Assembly (NCBI RefSeq): GCF_900110995.1
Contig: NZ_FOJF01000003.1
Location: 1,240,001 to 1,304,000, forward strand
DNA: 64,000 nt
Source: Chitinophaga sp. YR573
Lineage (GTDB): Bacteria > Bacteroidota > Bacteroidia > Chitinophagales > Chitinophagaceae
Reading direction: 5' to 3'
Shown: piece by piece, positions 42,896 through 52,520 of the stretch
How positions within the stretch are numbered: the first letter of the stretch is position 1
Layout: the number at the start of each line of letters is the position of its first letter
Notes under the pieces: model-generated
Database searches by the model: none
What the model was told of the DNA's origin: nothing
What the model saw: the letters and a program-made list of their open reading frames with translations, nothing else
Program-made: the position numbers and the translations under genes

Positions 42896-44533
42896 ATGGA
42901 GAATTCATTTGTAATAGGTGTAGACTTTGGCACCGATTCAGTACGCTCGCTGGTAGTGAATGTGACTACAGGAGAAGAAGTTGGTAGCGCGGTACATTAC
43001 TACCCGCGCTGGCAGAAAGGAAAGTATTGCGATCCATCCTCACAGCAATACAGGCAACATCCCTTAGATTATCTGGAAGGACTGGAACACAGTATCCGTG
43101 AGGCTTTGAAACAATGCCCCGCTGGTACCGCCGCTAAGGTAAAAGGTATTTCAGTAGATACGACCGGCTCTACGCCCGGTCCCGTAAATGAAGAAGGGAT
43201 GCCCCTGGCATTACTGCCGGAATTTGAGCATAATCCCAATGCCATGTTTGTATTATGGAAAGACCATACCGCAAACGAAGAAGCTGCACTCATCAATGAA
43301 ATAGCACATAGTAAAGGCACAGACTACACCCAGTATTGTGGTGGTATTTACAGCAGTGAATGGTTCTGGGCCAAGATCCTCCATGTGATCAAAGAAGATG
43401 CACCTGTAAGGGCTAAAGCTGCTGCCTGGGTAGAACATTGCGACTGGATACCCGCTGTCCTCACCGGCAACAACAGCCTGAACACTTTATTACGCAGCCG
43501 TTGCGCCGCAGGTCATAAAGCCATGTGGCATGCTTCCTGGGGTGGACTTCCTCCGGCAGAGTTCTTACAACAGCTGCATCCTTTTCTTGCCCGGTATGTT
43601 AATATGTATACAGACACTGTAGACGCTACCGTTTCTGCTGGCATCATCACCGCAGAATGGGCAGCTAAACTGGGGCTGCCAACAGACGTAGTGATAGGCA
43701 CAGGCGCTTTCGATGCACATATGGGAGCCGTTGGCGGTGGTATCAAACCTTACTCTTTATGTAAAGTGATAGGCACCAGCACCTGCGATATCCTGGTTGC
43801 ACCAATAGAAGAAGTAGGACACCTGCTGGTGAAAGGTATCTGCGGACAGGTTGATGGTTCCGTAGTTCCTGATACACTCGGTATGGAAGCCGGACAATCC
43901 GCCTATGGCGATGTATTTGCCTGGTTACGCCGTCTCATCATGGGCCCCGTTTACGCTTTATTAAATGAAGCGGACGCACAGAAAATGGAGAGTAAACTGC
44001 TGGCCCATTTATCAGAACAGGCACAGCAACTGCCTTTAAAGAAAGACGATCCGCTGGCGTTGGACTGGTTTAACGGCCGCCGTACACCAGATGCAAACCA
44101 TACCCTGAAAAGTACCGTTACAGGCTTACACCTGGGCGTAGATGCTGCTCAGTTGTTCAAAGCGCTGGTAGAGGCCACTGCCTTCGGTGCGCAAAGCATC
44201 GCAGAACGTTTTGTACAGGAAGGCGTACCTATTCACGAAGTGATTGCACTGGGTGGTGTGGCCAAGAAATCAGGTTATGCTATGCAGGTACTGGCCGATG
44301 TGATGAACCGTCCTATTAAGATAGTTAACAGCGAAAACGCCTGCGCACTGGGTGCTGCCATGTTTGCCGCTGTTGCTGCAGGATTATACCCAACCATCGG
44401 TGCTGCGCAGGAAGCCATGTCTTCCGGCTTTGAAACCGTATGGGAACCAAGAGCACAACATGTTCCTTACTATGCAGAACGCTATCGTAAATTCCAGGAA
44501 CTGGGTGCCTTCACAGAAAAATTTAACGCATGA
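42896..44533 (+). CDS. araB: Ribulokinase AraB
   Basis: 545 aa, FGGY carbohydrate kinase. It begins VIGVDFGTDSVRSLVVN (phosphate-1 motif) and continues with GISVDTTGSTPGPVNEEG, FVLWKDHTANEEA, GAFDAHMGAVGGGIKPYSLCKVIGTSTCDI, and the adenosine-site motif VIALGGVAKKSGYAMQVLADVMNRPI with ENACALGAAMFAAVAAG. It phosphorylates L-ribulose to L-ribulose-5-phosphate in the cytoplasm. First gene of araBDA; the stop overlaps the araD start (ATGA). Confidence 0.97.
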   Translation: MENSFVIGVDFGTDSVRSLVVNVTTGEEVGSAVHYYPRWQKGKYCDPSSQQYRQHPLDYLEGLEHSIREALKQCPAGTAAKVKGISVDTTGSTPGPVNEEGMPLALLPEFEHNPNAMFVLWKDHTANEEAALINEIAHSKGTDYTQYCGGIYSSEWFWAKILHVIKEDAPVRAKAAAWVEHCDWIPAVLTGNNSLNTLLRSRCAAGHKAMWHASWGGLPPAEFLQQLHPFLARYVNMYTDTVDATVSAGIITAEWAAKLGLPTDVVIGTGAFDAHMGAVGGGIKPYSLCKVIGTSTCDILVAPIEEVGHLLVKGICGQVDGSVVPDTLGMEAGQSAYGDVFAWLRRLIMGPVYALLNEADAQKMESKLLAHLSEQAQQLPLKKDDPLALDWFNGRRTPDANHTLKSTVTGLHLGVDAAQLFKALVEATAFGAQSIAERFVQEGVPIHEVIALGGVAKKSGYAMQVLADVMNRPIKIVNSENACALGAAMFAAVAAGLYPTIGAAQEAMSSGFETVWEPRAQHVPYYAERYRKFQELGAFTEKFNA

Positions 44534-45225
44534 GCTATCAATCCATAAAAGAAGCAGCGTACGAAGCCAATATGCAGTTGCCTGCACTGGGTCTGGTATT
44601 GTTCACTTTTGGCAATGTCAGCGTGGTTGACCGCAAGGCAGGTGTGTTTGCCATTAAACCAAGCGGTGTTCCCTACACACAATTATCACCGGATAAAATG
44701 GTGATCGTTGACTTCGACGGGCAAACAGTGGAAGGCGCTTTACGCCCTTCTTCAGATACCAAAACACATGCAGTGTTATACAAACACTGGGAACATATCG
44801 GGGGTATCGTGCATACGCACTCTACCTATGCTACCGCCTGGGCTCAGGCTCAGCGCGATATTCCTGTCTATGGTACTACACATGCAGACCATCTTACCGT
44901 AGATGTTCCCTGTGCGGCTCCTATGAGCGATGAAATGATCAAAGGGAATTATGAGCATGAAACAGGATTCCAGATCATGAATTGTCTGAAGGAAAGATCG
45001 CTGTCATATGAGGACGTTGAAATGATCCTCGTTGGCAACCACGCGCCTTTTACCTGGGGCAAAACAGCTGATAAAGCAGTATATAATGCAGCCGTAGTGG
45101 AAGAAGTGGCAAGGATGGCTTACCTCACGGAAAGTATCCGGGCGGATAGTCCCCGGTTGAAAGAATCTCTGATACGCAAACATTTTGAACGCAAACATGG
45201 CCCTGATTCCTATTACGGCCAGTAA
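44530..45225 (+). CDS. araD: L-ribulose-5-phosphate 4-epimerase AraD
   Basis: 231 aa, same length as E. coli AraD. Class II aldolase fold: LVLFTFGNVSVVDRK, AIKPSGVPYTQL, GIVHTHSTYATAWAQA with the zinc His pair, GTTHADHL with the third His, and LVGNHAPFTWGK. It converts L-ribulose-5-P to D-xylulose-5-P, feeding the pentose phosphate pathway. Translation is coupled to araB through the ATGA overlap, and araA starts 18 bases after its stop. Confidence 0.97.
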   Translation: MSYQSIKEAAYEANMQLPALGLVLFTFGNVSVVDRKAGVFAIKPSGVPYTQLSPDKMVIVDFDGQTVEGALRPSSDTKTHAVLYKHWEHIGGIVHTHSTYATAWAQAQRDIPVYGTTHADHLTVDVPCAAPMSDEMIKGNYEHETGFQIMNCLKERSLSYEDVEMILVGNHAPFTWGKTADKAVYNAAVVEEVARMAYLTESIRADSPRLKESLIRKHFERKHGPDSYYGQ

Positions 45226-45243
45226 TCTGAAAAATTCAATAGC

Positions 45244-46749
45244 ATGATACAGTTGAAGCAATTCGAAGCCTGGTTCATTACAGGCAGCCAGCACCTTTAT
45301 GGAGAAGAAACATTGCAGCAGGTGGATGCACATTCAGCGGCTATAGCCAAATGGCTGGATGCATCTCCGGATATTCCCGTACGCATCGTATTCAAGCCTG
45401 TTGTGAAAACACCGGACGAGATCTATCGCATTTGTCAGGAGGCTAATAACGCTCCCAATTGTATTGGGATCATTGCATGGATGCATACTTTTTCTCCTGC
45501 TAAAATGTGGATTGGCGGACTGAAAGTATTACAACGCCCACTGCTTCACCTGCACACACAGTTTAACCGGGATATTCCATGGGGAGAAATTGATATGGAC
45601 TTCATGAACCTGAACCAGTCGGCCCATGGCGACCGTGAATTCGGTTTTATGATGTCCCGTATGCGCATGAACAGGAAGGTAGTTGCTGGTCACTGGCAGG
45701 ACCCTGAAGTAGTTGGTGAACTGAATACCTGGCTGCGTGCTGCGGCTGGCTGGCACGACTGGCAAGGTGGGAAATTCGCCCGCCTGGGAGATAATATGCG
45801 CCAGGTAGCTGTGACTGAAGGCGATAAAGTAGAAGCAGAACTGCAGTTCGGCTATTCCGTAAATGGTTACGGTATAGGTGACCTCGTAAAATACATCAAA
45901 GAAGTAAGTGATGCTTCCGTAGGTACGCTGGTACAGGAATACGAACAAAGTTATTCGGTAGGAGCATCCCTTCGTAAAGGGGCTGCACAGCATGCTTCAT
46001 TAAGAGAAGCTGCACGCATAGAACTCGGTTTGCGTGCATTCCTGGAAGCAGGCAATTTCAAAGGGTTTACAGATACGTTTGAAGACCTTCATGGCCTGGA
46101 ACAATTACCTGGTATTGCGGTGCAACGCCTGATGGCAGATGGTTACGGCTTTGGCGGAGAAGGCGACTGGAAAACAGCAGCGCTGGTGCGGGCTATGAAA
46201 GTAATGGGTAGCGGTCTGCCAGGTGGTAACTCCTTCATGGAAGATTACACCTATCATTTTGATCCATCCAACCGTTTAGTACTGGGAGCGCATATGCTGG
46301 AGATCTGTTCTTCCATTGCAACCGGTAAACCTACCTGCGAGATCCATCCGCTGGGTATTGGAGGAAAAGCAGACCCTGTGCGCCTGGTGTTCAACGTGGC
46401 CGCAGGACCGGCTATAAATGCCTCTGTAATTGATATGGGTAACCGCTTCCGTTTACTGGTAAATGAAGTAGAAGCCGTAGAACCGCAGCATGAATTGCCT
46501 AAGTTGCCCGTAGCACGTGTGTTATGGAAACCTATGCCTGACATGCGTACCGGTTGTGCAGCCTGGATTCAGGCGGGTGGTGCACACCATACCTGTTACA
46601 GCCAGAATTTAAATACTGCACACATGCAGGATTTTGCTGACATGGCGGGTATTGAATACGTGCGTATCGCTAAGGATACTGAGCTATATCAGTTCCGCAA
46701 TGAGTTACGCTGGAATGAAGCTTTTTACCTGTTAAAGGGACTGAAATAA
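45244..46749 (+). CDS. araA: L-arabinose isomerase AraA
   Basis: 501 aa, close to the 500 of E. coli. Signatures: WFITGSQHLYGEETLQQV, IAWMHTFSPAKMWIGGLK, LLHLHTQFNRDIPW, DMDFMNLNQSAHGDREFGFM, and the metal-site segment GYGFGGEGDWKTAALVRAMK with GGNSFMEDYTYHF. It interconverts L-arabinose and L-ribulose, the first step of the route, though last in gene order (B-D-A). No transporter or arabinosidase gene is adjacent, so uptake is encoded elsewhere. Confidence 0.98.
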   Translation: MIQLKQFEAWFITGSQHLYGEETLQQVDAHSAAIAKWLDASPDIPVRIVFKPVVKTPDEIYRICQEANNAPNCIGIIAWMHTFSPAKMWIGGLKVLQRPLLHLHTQFNRDIPWGEIDMDFMNLNQSAHGDREFGFMMSRMRMNRKVVAGHWQDPEVVGELNTWLRAAAGWHDWQGGKFARLGDNMRQVAVTEGDKVEAELQFGYSVNGYGIGDLVKYIKEVSDASVGTLVQEYEQSYSVGASLRKGAAQHASLREAARIELGLRAFLEAGNFKGFTDTFEDLHGLEQLPGIAVQRLMADGYGFGGEGDWKTAALVRAMKVMGSGLPGGNSFMEDYTYHFDPSNRLVLGAHMLEICSSIATGKPTCEIHPLGIGGKADPVRLVFNVAAGPAINASVIDMGNRFRLLVNEVEAVEPQHELPKLPVARVLWKPMPDMRTGCAAWIQAGGAHHTCYSQNLNTAHMQDFADMAGIEYVRIAKDTELYQFRNELRWNEAFYLLKGLK

Positions 46750-46750
46750 T

Positions 46751-46781
46751 AAAAAGGCCGGAATCTGATTCCGGCCTTTTT
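46751..46781. terminator. Bidirectional terminator after araA
   Basis: AAAAAGGCCGGAAT-CTG-ATTCCGGCCTTTTT, a 14-bp perfect stem with A and T tracts. It serves both araA and the convergent hydrolase gene. Confidence 0.95.
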
Positions 46782-46783
46782 AC

Positions 46784-47326
46784 TTATAATGTGTGCCAGT
46801 TCCGCACCAGTTCATCTACCAGGGATTGCCCGGCAGACCATTCTCCCAGATTGGAATCTGCATTAATATGACCTTTGTTTCCTGCATTTACAAAACGGCT
46901 GCCCCATGCATTGGCGAAGTCAATCGCCCTTTCCGGACTGGCAAATTCATCATTGGTACTGGAAACGACGATACTTTTAAAAGGCAGTGGAGCCAGCGGT
47001 ATAGGAGCAAACCCCGATGCTGCTTTTGGAAAAGTCTGTCTTTCTGTGTCAGCAGGAGCCACCAGTAAAGCCCCTCTTATTTTTAATTTTGTTTGTTGTG
47101 CCCATTGGGCCAGCGCGATACAACCTAAGCTATGGGCAACGATCACTACATCGGGTCCGGCTTCAGCCACTGCTGTTTCTATTGTATGTACCCAGTCACT
47201 CATCACCGGCTCATCCCAGTTTTGCTGCTCGATACGTTTGTAACCTGGCATCTTTTCCCATACACTTTGCCAGTGTTGCGGCCCGGAACCATATAAACCG
47301 GGAGCGGTCAGAACATTAATTTCCAT
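46784..47326 (-). CDS. RBBP9/YdeN-family alpha/beta serine hydrolase
   Basis: 180 aa. Compact alpha/beta hydrolase: VLTAPGLYGSGPQHWQSVWE at the start, nucleophile elbow VIVAHSLGCIALAQWA (Ser in H-S-L-G-C), Asp in VVSSTNDEFAS, and His in NKGHINADSNLGEW. These match the RBBP9/YdeN group, cytosolic serine hydrolases of unknown bacterial substrate. Single gene; terminator at 46751-46781 shared with araA. Confidence 0.9.
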   Translation of the reverse strand: MEINVLTAPGLYGSGPQHWQSVWEKMPGYKRIEQQNWDEPVMSDWVHTIETAVAEAGPDVVIVAHSLGCIALAQWAQQTKLKIRGALLVAPADTERQTFPKAASGFAPIPLAPLPFKSIVVSSTNDEFASPERAIDFANAWGSRFVNAGNKGHINADSNLGEWSAGQSLVDELVRNWHTL

Positions 47327-47417
47327 AGTAAGAAAAACTTTAAGGCATACTTTATCGGAGGTAGTTGGCGTATCTAAATTTACGCAAAAAAGAAAAGAAA
47401 TAAAAATGACACAAACG

Positions 47418-48344
47418 TTATATGCCCTTCAAACGTAGATTCCTGCGGATCCCATCATATTTGGACCGCTTAAGAGGAGAGTGGCGGAAGATCTTTTTGA
47501 ACTCCTCTTCTGTCAATGCTTCCCAGTCTTTCGTACTGAAATTAAGTATAGCTGGTATAGGGGTAAATTCAACTGTTTTATTAGGCTTGGAGAACTTGTT
47601 CCAGGGACATACATCCTGACAGATATCACATCCGAACATCCAGTTCTCAAAACGATTCTGCATGTTTTCAGGAATCAGCATTTCCTTCAGTTCTATCGTG
47701 AAATAGGAAATACAACGACTGCCATCTACTACGCCAGGTTCTACGAGTGCATCCGTAGGACAGGCATCCAGGCAACGGGTGCAGGTACCGCAGTGGTCCC
47801 CGACCGGACTGTCATATTCCAGGGCCAGGTCTGTAATAAGTGTGGCAATAAAAAAGAAGGAGCCAGACTGTTTATGGATAAGATTTCCATTTTTGCCCAG
47901 CCATCCCAGGCCGCTACGCTGCGCCCAGCTTCTTTCCAGTACAGGCGCAGAATCTACAAAACCACGCCCGTTCACTTCCCCGAATGTTTCCTGCATTCTC
48001 AGCAACAGGATCTTTAATTTGGCTTTTATTACCTCATGGTAATCATTCCCATAAGCATATTTGGAGATCTTAGGCGCATCAGGATTTTGTTGCTCTTCCG
48101 GATAGTAATTTAATAACAGTGTGATCACCGACTGCGCATTATCCACGAGTTTGCGGGGATCAATACGCTTATCAAAGTTATTCTCCATGTAGTGCATGGA
48201 GCCATGCATTCCCTTATTCAGCCAGGTTTCCAGCCTGCGGGCATCATCATCCAGCTGTACGGCACGGGCAATGCCACACTGGTCAAATCCCAGATCAGCC
48301 GCCTGTTTCTTAATGAATGCCGTATAGTTTGCCGTTATGTTCAT
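47418..48344 (-). CDS. queG: Epoxyqueuosine reductase QueG
   Basis: 308 aa from ATG 48344, matching the normal start (MNITANYTAFIKKQAADLGF); an upstream in-frame start at 48407 adds 21 unsupported residues. Cobalamin-dependent tRNA-modification enzyme with two [4Fe-4S] sites: CGTCTRCLDACPTDAL and CDICQDVCPWN. Also seen are KYAYGNDYHEVIKAKL, RGFVDSAPVLERSWAQRSGLGWLGKN and the C-terminal FKKIFRHSPLKRSKYDGIRRN. It performs the last step of queuosine synthesis in the tRNA wobble position. No other que genes are nearby. Confidence 0.97.
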   Translation of the reverse strand: MNITANYTAFIKKQAADLGFDQCGIARAVQLDDDARRLETWLNKGMHGSMHYMENNFDKRIDPRKLVDNAQSVITLLLNYYPEEQQNPDAPKISKYAYGNDYHEVIKAKLKILLLRMQETFGEVNGRGFVDSAPVLERSWAQRSGLGWLGKNGNLIHKQSGSFFFIATLITDLALEYDSPVGDHCGTCTRCLDACPTDALVEPGVVDGSRCISYFTIELKEMLIPENMQNRFENWMFGCDICQDVCPWNKFSKPNKTVEFTPIPAILNFSTKDWEALTEEEFKKIFRHSPLKRSKYDGIRRNLRLKGI

Positions 48345-48434
48345 GCGGTGTAAAGTTACTAAAATGAAATGCCGGTATTCTAACTTTTTACATATCTTCA
48401 TATACACAACTTATACCTTACACTATTTATCTAT

Positions 48435-50459
48435 ATGCAGCACATCAAATCTGTCGCGTTCCCCATGCACCTTCTATTCGGGTGCCTTTTAACTTTTACG
48501 GCTTTTTCCCAGGACAAGGATAAATTCAAATTTGGAAAAATAGACCCCAAAGATTTCGAAAAAACAAAGTTTGAGCTGGATACCAGTGCGCATGCCGTTG
48601 TGCTGGCAGATATAGGCAGTTCAGAATTTGAATCGGAAAGGGATCACCTGGAAATCAGGGTGAAAAGGACCCGTCGTGTGAAAATTGTAGACAAGAACGG
48701 ATATGACGCTGCTACAGTAGAAATATACCTGTCCAAAAATGCCCAGGAGGAAGAAAAGATGATCAGTCTGAAAGCCTCTTCTTATAACCTGGAAAACGGG
48801 AAGGTAGTAGAGACCAAAATGGAAAGTAAAAGCGTTTTTACAGATGAACTGAGTAAAAACCTGATTGAAAAGAAGTTTACACTCCCTGCGGTAAAGGAAG
48901 GAACAATCATTGAATATACTTACACATACAGCTCCCCTTTTTACTTTCACCTGGAACCCTGGGCTTTTCAGGGGGAATATCCCCGCCTCTGGAGTGAATA
49001 TTCCGTAACAATCCCAGAATTTTACGACTTTATCTTTCTCCGTCAGGGCTACATCCCTTTTGAAATAAACGGAGCAAGACAGTCAGACAGGCGGACTTAT
49101 AGTCTAAGCTACACTCCGAATGGAGGAGCCGGACGTACGGAATATACTTCCATTTCAGCCAATACCACTACCCACAGATGGGCGGCTAAAGATGTACCGG
49201 CGCTGAAAGAGCAGGCATTTACCACAACACTCAATAATCATATTGCCAAAGTAGAATTTCAGCTGGCGGCAAAGAGATACCCGAACTCACCCATAGAACC
49301 CGTAATGACTACCTGGCCAAAGCTGTATGAAACACTGATGAAGGATGATGAATTTGGTGCAGCGTTGGACAAAAACAATGGTTATATGGGAGATGTAGTG
49401 GAAAGTTTGACAAAAGACTGTACAACCGATACTGCAAAGGCAAGGAAGATCTACAATTATGTAAGACAGAATTTCTCCTGTACAGAGCATTCCCGTTTAT
49501 TCATGGATAAATCTCTGAAAACAGTATTTACCTCTCATAACGGTAGTGAAGCAGATATCAATCTCCTGCTGGTGGCAATGCTGCGCAAAGCAAACCTGGA
49601 AGCAAATCCTGTTATATTAAGCACACGGCAGCATGGTATTACTTACGAAATGTATCCGCTCATTAACAAGTTCAATTATACAATTGCGAGCGTGAATACC
49701 CAAACAGGTACCTACTTTATGGATGCTTCGCTTTCTTATCTTGGCTTTAACAAACTGGATAGCCGTTGTTATAACGGGCACGCGCGTATAATTTCTCCTG
49801 CTATTCCTGCTGTAATGTTTGAAGCAGATTCTCTAGTGGAGAAGAAATCGACCTATGTTATGCTGATGGGGGATAGTGGTGTTATCAAAGGTTCTTTCCA
49901 GCAAAGGCCTTCGTATTTTGAATCCTGCGCGATACGTGAAAAGATAAAGGAAAAAGGGAAGGATGAATATTTTAAACCCCTTGCCAAAGAATTCGGCATG
50001 GAAACAACTATTAGTAATGGGGTAATAGAAGACCTGGATGATCATGAAGTGCCAGTTAAATTAAGCTACGATTTTGTAATGAAACCGGAAGCTGACGGCA
50101 TATTGTATATTAATCCCATGTTCATGGAAGCGCAGCGCGACAATCCTTTTAAATCAGAGGAACGTTTCTATCCGGTAGAAATGCAGAACACCTATGATGA
50201 AACGTATACGTTGAATATGACTATACCGGAAGGATACGAAGTTGATGAACTGCCCAAACCAGCTATCGTACAGTTTAATGAAAATGATGGCGTATTCCAG
50301 TACCTGGTGCAGAAAAGCGAGAATCAGATCCAGTTGCGTTCCAGGGTAAAACTGAACAAGGCTACTTTTGCACCCGCAGAATACAACTCACTGCGTGACT
50401 TCTTCGATATGATTGTAAAAAAACAATCAGAACAAATCGTCCTCAAAAAAACTAAGTAA
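48435..50459 (+). CDS. DUF3857/DUF3858 protein with inactive transglutaminase-like domain
   Basis: 674 aa, signal peptide to about TAFSQ. Residues ~35-250 form a DUF3857 domain (RVKRTRRVKIVDKNGYDAATVEIYL, GTIIEYTYTYSSPFYFHLEPWAFQ), ~330-440 a transglutaminase-like domain and ~480-674 a DUF3858 tail. The catalytic triad is missing: the G-D-C-K-D motif reads GSEADINLLL (Cys to Glu, ~residue 370) and FDH reads FNY (His to Tyr). It overlaps its active paralogue by one base (TAATG). Such pairs are common in Bacteroidota and have no known role; I suggest a non-catalytic partner. Confidence 0.85.
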   Translation: MQHIKSVAFPMHLLFGCLLTFTAFSQDKDKFKFGKIDPKDFEKTKFELDTSAHAVVLADIGSSEFESERDHLEIRVKRTRRVKIVDKNGYDAATVEIYLSKNAQEEEKMISLKASSYNLENGKVVETKMESKSVFTDELSKNLIEKKFTLPAVKEGTIIEYTYTYSSPFYFHLEPWAFQGEYPRLWSEYSVTIPEFYDFIFLRQGYIPFEINGARQSDRRTYSLSYTPNGGAGRTEYTSISANTTTHRWAAKDVPALKEQAFTTTLNNHIAKVEFQLAAKRYPNSPIEPVMTTWPKLYETLMKDDEFGAALDKNNGYMGDVVESLTKDCTTDTAKARKIYNYVRQNFSCTEHSRLFMDKSLKTVFTSHNGSEADINLLLVAMLRKANLEANPVILSTRQHGITYEMYPLINKFNYTIASVNTQTGTYFMDASLSYLGFNKLDSRCYNGHARIISPAIPAVMFEADSLVEKKSTYVMLMGDSGVIKGSFQQRPSYFESCAIREKIKEKGKDEYFKPLAKEFGMETTISNGVIEDLDDHEVPVKLSYDFVMKPEADGILYINPMFMEAQRDNPFKSEERFYPVEMQNTYDETYTLNMTIPEGYEVDELPKPAIVQFNENDGVFQYLVQKSENQIQLRSRVKLNKATFAPAEYNSLRDFFDMIVKKQSEQIVLKKTK

Positions 50460-52369
50460 TGTCCCTTTTTAATAACAAACTGTTAGGTATTTTCATCTGT
50501 ATATTTTACCTGCAACCTGCATTCGCCGGTGATCCGGACTATAATGTCAGCACTATTCCTGCTGCATTGAAAGAAAAAGCCCATGCGGTAAAACGTACGG
50601 AAGAACTGATCATTAACGTTTCGTCTCCTTCTGAACAAAGAGTCATCCACCGTTTTGCTATTACGGTACTGGATGCTGGTGGAGATGAATATGCACGCGT
50701 TATCGAGTCTTATGATAAATTCAGAAGTATCCGTTCTATCAGTGGTACCTTATATGGTGCAGATGGTAAACAGATAAAACGACTGAAACAAAGTGATGTG
50801 GAAGACCTGAGTGGTGTGGGTAGTTCTCTGATGACAGATGACCGTATAAAAAAACATTCTTTTCACTATACTGTATATCCCTATACGGTGGAATACGAAA
50901 TAGAAGTAAAGATAAGCAACACCTTTTATTTAGAAGGGTGGATACCACAGGAAGGAGAAGAATTTGGTGTTGAAAAGAGTAAACTGGTAGTAACTGTTCC
51001 GCTTGATTTTCCATTACGTTTTCAGAGTTTCCATTATAAAGGAGAACCTGTTATTACAACAGATAAAGACTCCCATACCTATACCTGGGACGCAAAAGAT
51101 ATCACACCTCTACCGGACGAGAATTATGTACCAGCCTGGCACAGACGTACTACATCAGTTTTACTGGCTCCGGCAAGTTATGAAATGCAGCACTATAAAG
51201 GCAGCATGAATACCTGGGAAGAACTGAGCCGCTCTATGTATGCGCTTAATCAGGGAAGAGACCAGTTACCGGATGCTGTAAAACAAACAGTACACCAGTT
51301 AACAGATGGCCTGAGCCGGGAAGAAAAGATCACAAAACTGTATCATTATGTGCAGGAGCATACTCATTATGTAAGTGTGCAACTAGGCATAGGCGGCTGG
51401 CAAACCTTTGATGCGAATTATGTGGCCACTAACGGATACGGAGATTGTAAAGCCTTGTCTAATTTTACTTGCTCCCTGCTGAAAGAAGCAGGGATACCGG
51501 CTTATTGTGTGCTGGTAAATAGTGGAAAAGAGCAGATCACCTTTGAAGAGGAGTTCCCATCCAACCAGTTCGACCATATGATTGCCTGTGTTCCCGGTGA
51601 AAAAGATACTACCTGGCTTGAATGCACCAGTCAATATCTGCCGGCAGGTTATCTGAGCAGTTTTACAAACAACAGACCTGTACTGCTACTTACTGAAAAA
51701 GGAAGTAAACTGGTACATACACCTGTTTATACTATGGAGCAAAACCTGCAGCTGCGTAATATAACGGCTACTGTTAATGAAAACGGAGATTTGCAGTTGA
51801 GCGCCAATACGCATTTCACCTGTTTACAACAGGACTACCTGCAAGGCATGCTGCATGTACTAACCAGAGAAAAACAGCTGGAAGCATTAAAACATGATTT
51901 ACCATTAGCCAGTTATGATGTCAATAAGTTTGAATGTAAGGAACTGCCGGGTTGTCTGCCGGCAATAGATGAACTGCTGGAAATAAATGCGCGCAACTAT
52001 GCCAGCATTTCCGGAAAACGTATGTTCATTACGCCAAACCTTTTGAACAAATCAATAAAGCGTCTGGATCAAACGAGTGCCAGGCAGTCTGAGATACTGA
52101 AACGATCTTCATTCATAGATGCAGATACGGTGAAAATTATTGTACCTGCGGGATATACAGCAGAAACCGTTCCGGCCGCGGTAAACCTTCAAAGCGACTT
52201 TGGTACCTATAGTTGCAGTACAACTATTACAGGTAATGTAGTTACCTACATCCGTAATATATCCATGAAAAGTGGACTTTATCCTGCCGCTTCGTACCCA
52301 ATGCTGGAAACGTTCTATGCTGCTATTGATAAAGCAGACAGGGCCAGGGTGGTATTAGTTAAAAATTAA
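50459..52369 (+). CDS. DUF3857 protein with intact transglutaminase-like domain
   Basis: 636 aa with signal peptide (to about QPAFAG). DUF3857 at ~30-240 (TYPYTVEYEIEVKISNTFYLEGW is part of it), transglutaminase core ~270-400: HYVQEHTHYVSVQLGIGGWQ, NGYGDCKALSNFTCSLLKEAGI (Cys ~328) and NQFDHMIACV (His ~374); the third member reads WLECTSQ, where Asp or Glu may serve. C-terminal DUF3858-like strands follow. It is a predicted periplasmic cysteine protease or acyl transferase. Translationally coupled to the inactive paralogue upstream. Confidence 0.85.
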   Translation: MSLFNNKLLGIFICIFYLQPAFAGDPDYNVSTIPAALKEKAHAVKRTEELIINVSSPSEQRVIHRFAITVLDAGGDEYARVIESYDKFRSIRSISGTLYGADGKQIKRLKQSDVEDLSGVGSSLMTDDRIKKHSFHYTVYPYTVEYEIEVKISNTFYLEGWIPQEGEEFGVEKSKLVVTVPLDFPLRFQSFHYKGEPVITTDKDSHTYTWDAKDITPLPDENYVPAWHRRTTSVLLAPASYEMQHYKGSMNTWEELSRSMYALNQGRDQLPDAVKQTVHQLTDGLSREEKITKLYHYVQEHTHYVSVQLGIGGWQTFDANYVATNGYGDCKALSNFTCSLLKEAGIPAYCVLVNSGKEQITFEEEFPSNQFDHMIACVPGEKDTTWLECTSQYLPAGYLSSFTNNRPVLLLTEKGSKLVHTPVYTMEQNLQLRNITATVNENGDLQLSANTHFTCLQQDYLQGMLHVLTREKQLEALKHDLPLASYDVNKFECKELPGCLPAIDELLEINARNYASISGKRMFITPNLLNKSIKRLDQTSARQSEILKRSSFIDADTVKIIVPAGYTAETVPAAVNLQSDFGTYSCSTTITGNVVTYIRNISMKSGLYPAASYPMLETFYAAIDKADRARVVLVKN

Positions 52370-52520
52370 CTGAAATAATAGCAGTCATACTCCGCTAAAC
52401 CTGTTAAAAAAGCAGTCAGACATCTTATTTTCTGCCAAATTTGCTCCGGGGATAACCTTGGAGCATGTTTTGTTGTTGACCAAACGTGTTCATTAACGTG
52501 AAACAAAATTTACAACACTT

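Noticed and set aside
52440..52466. Inverted repeat TGCTCC...GGAGCA before clpB as a CIRCE heat-shock operator
   Set aside because: It does not match TTAGCACTC-N9-GAGTGCTAA; it is at best a weak terminator of the preceding gene.
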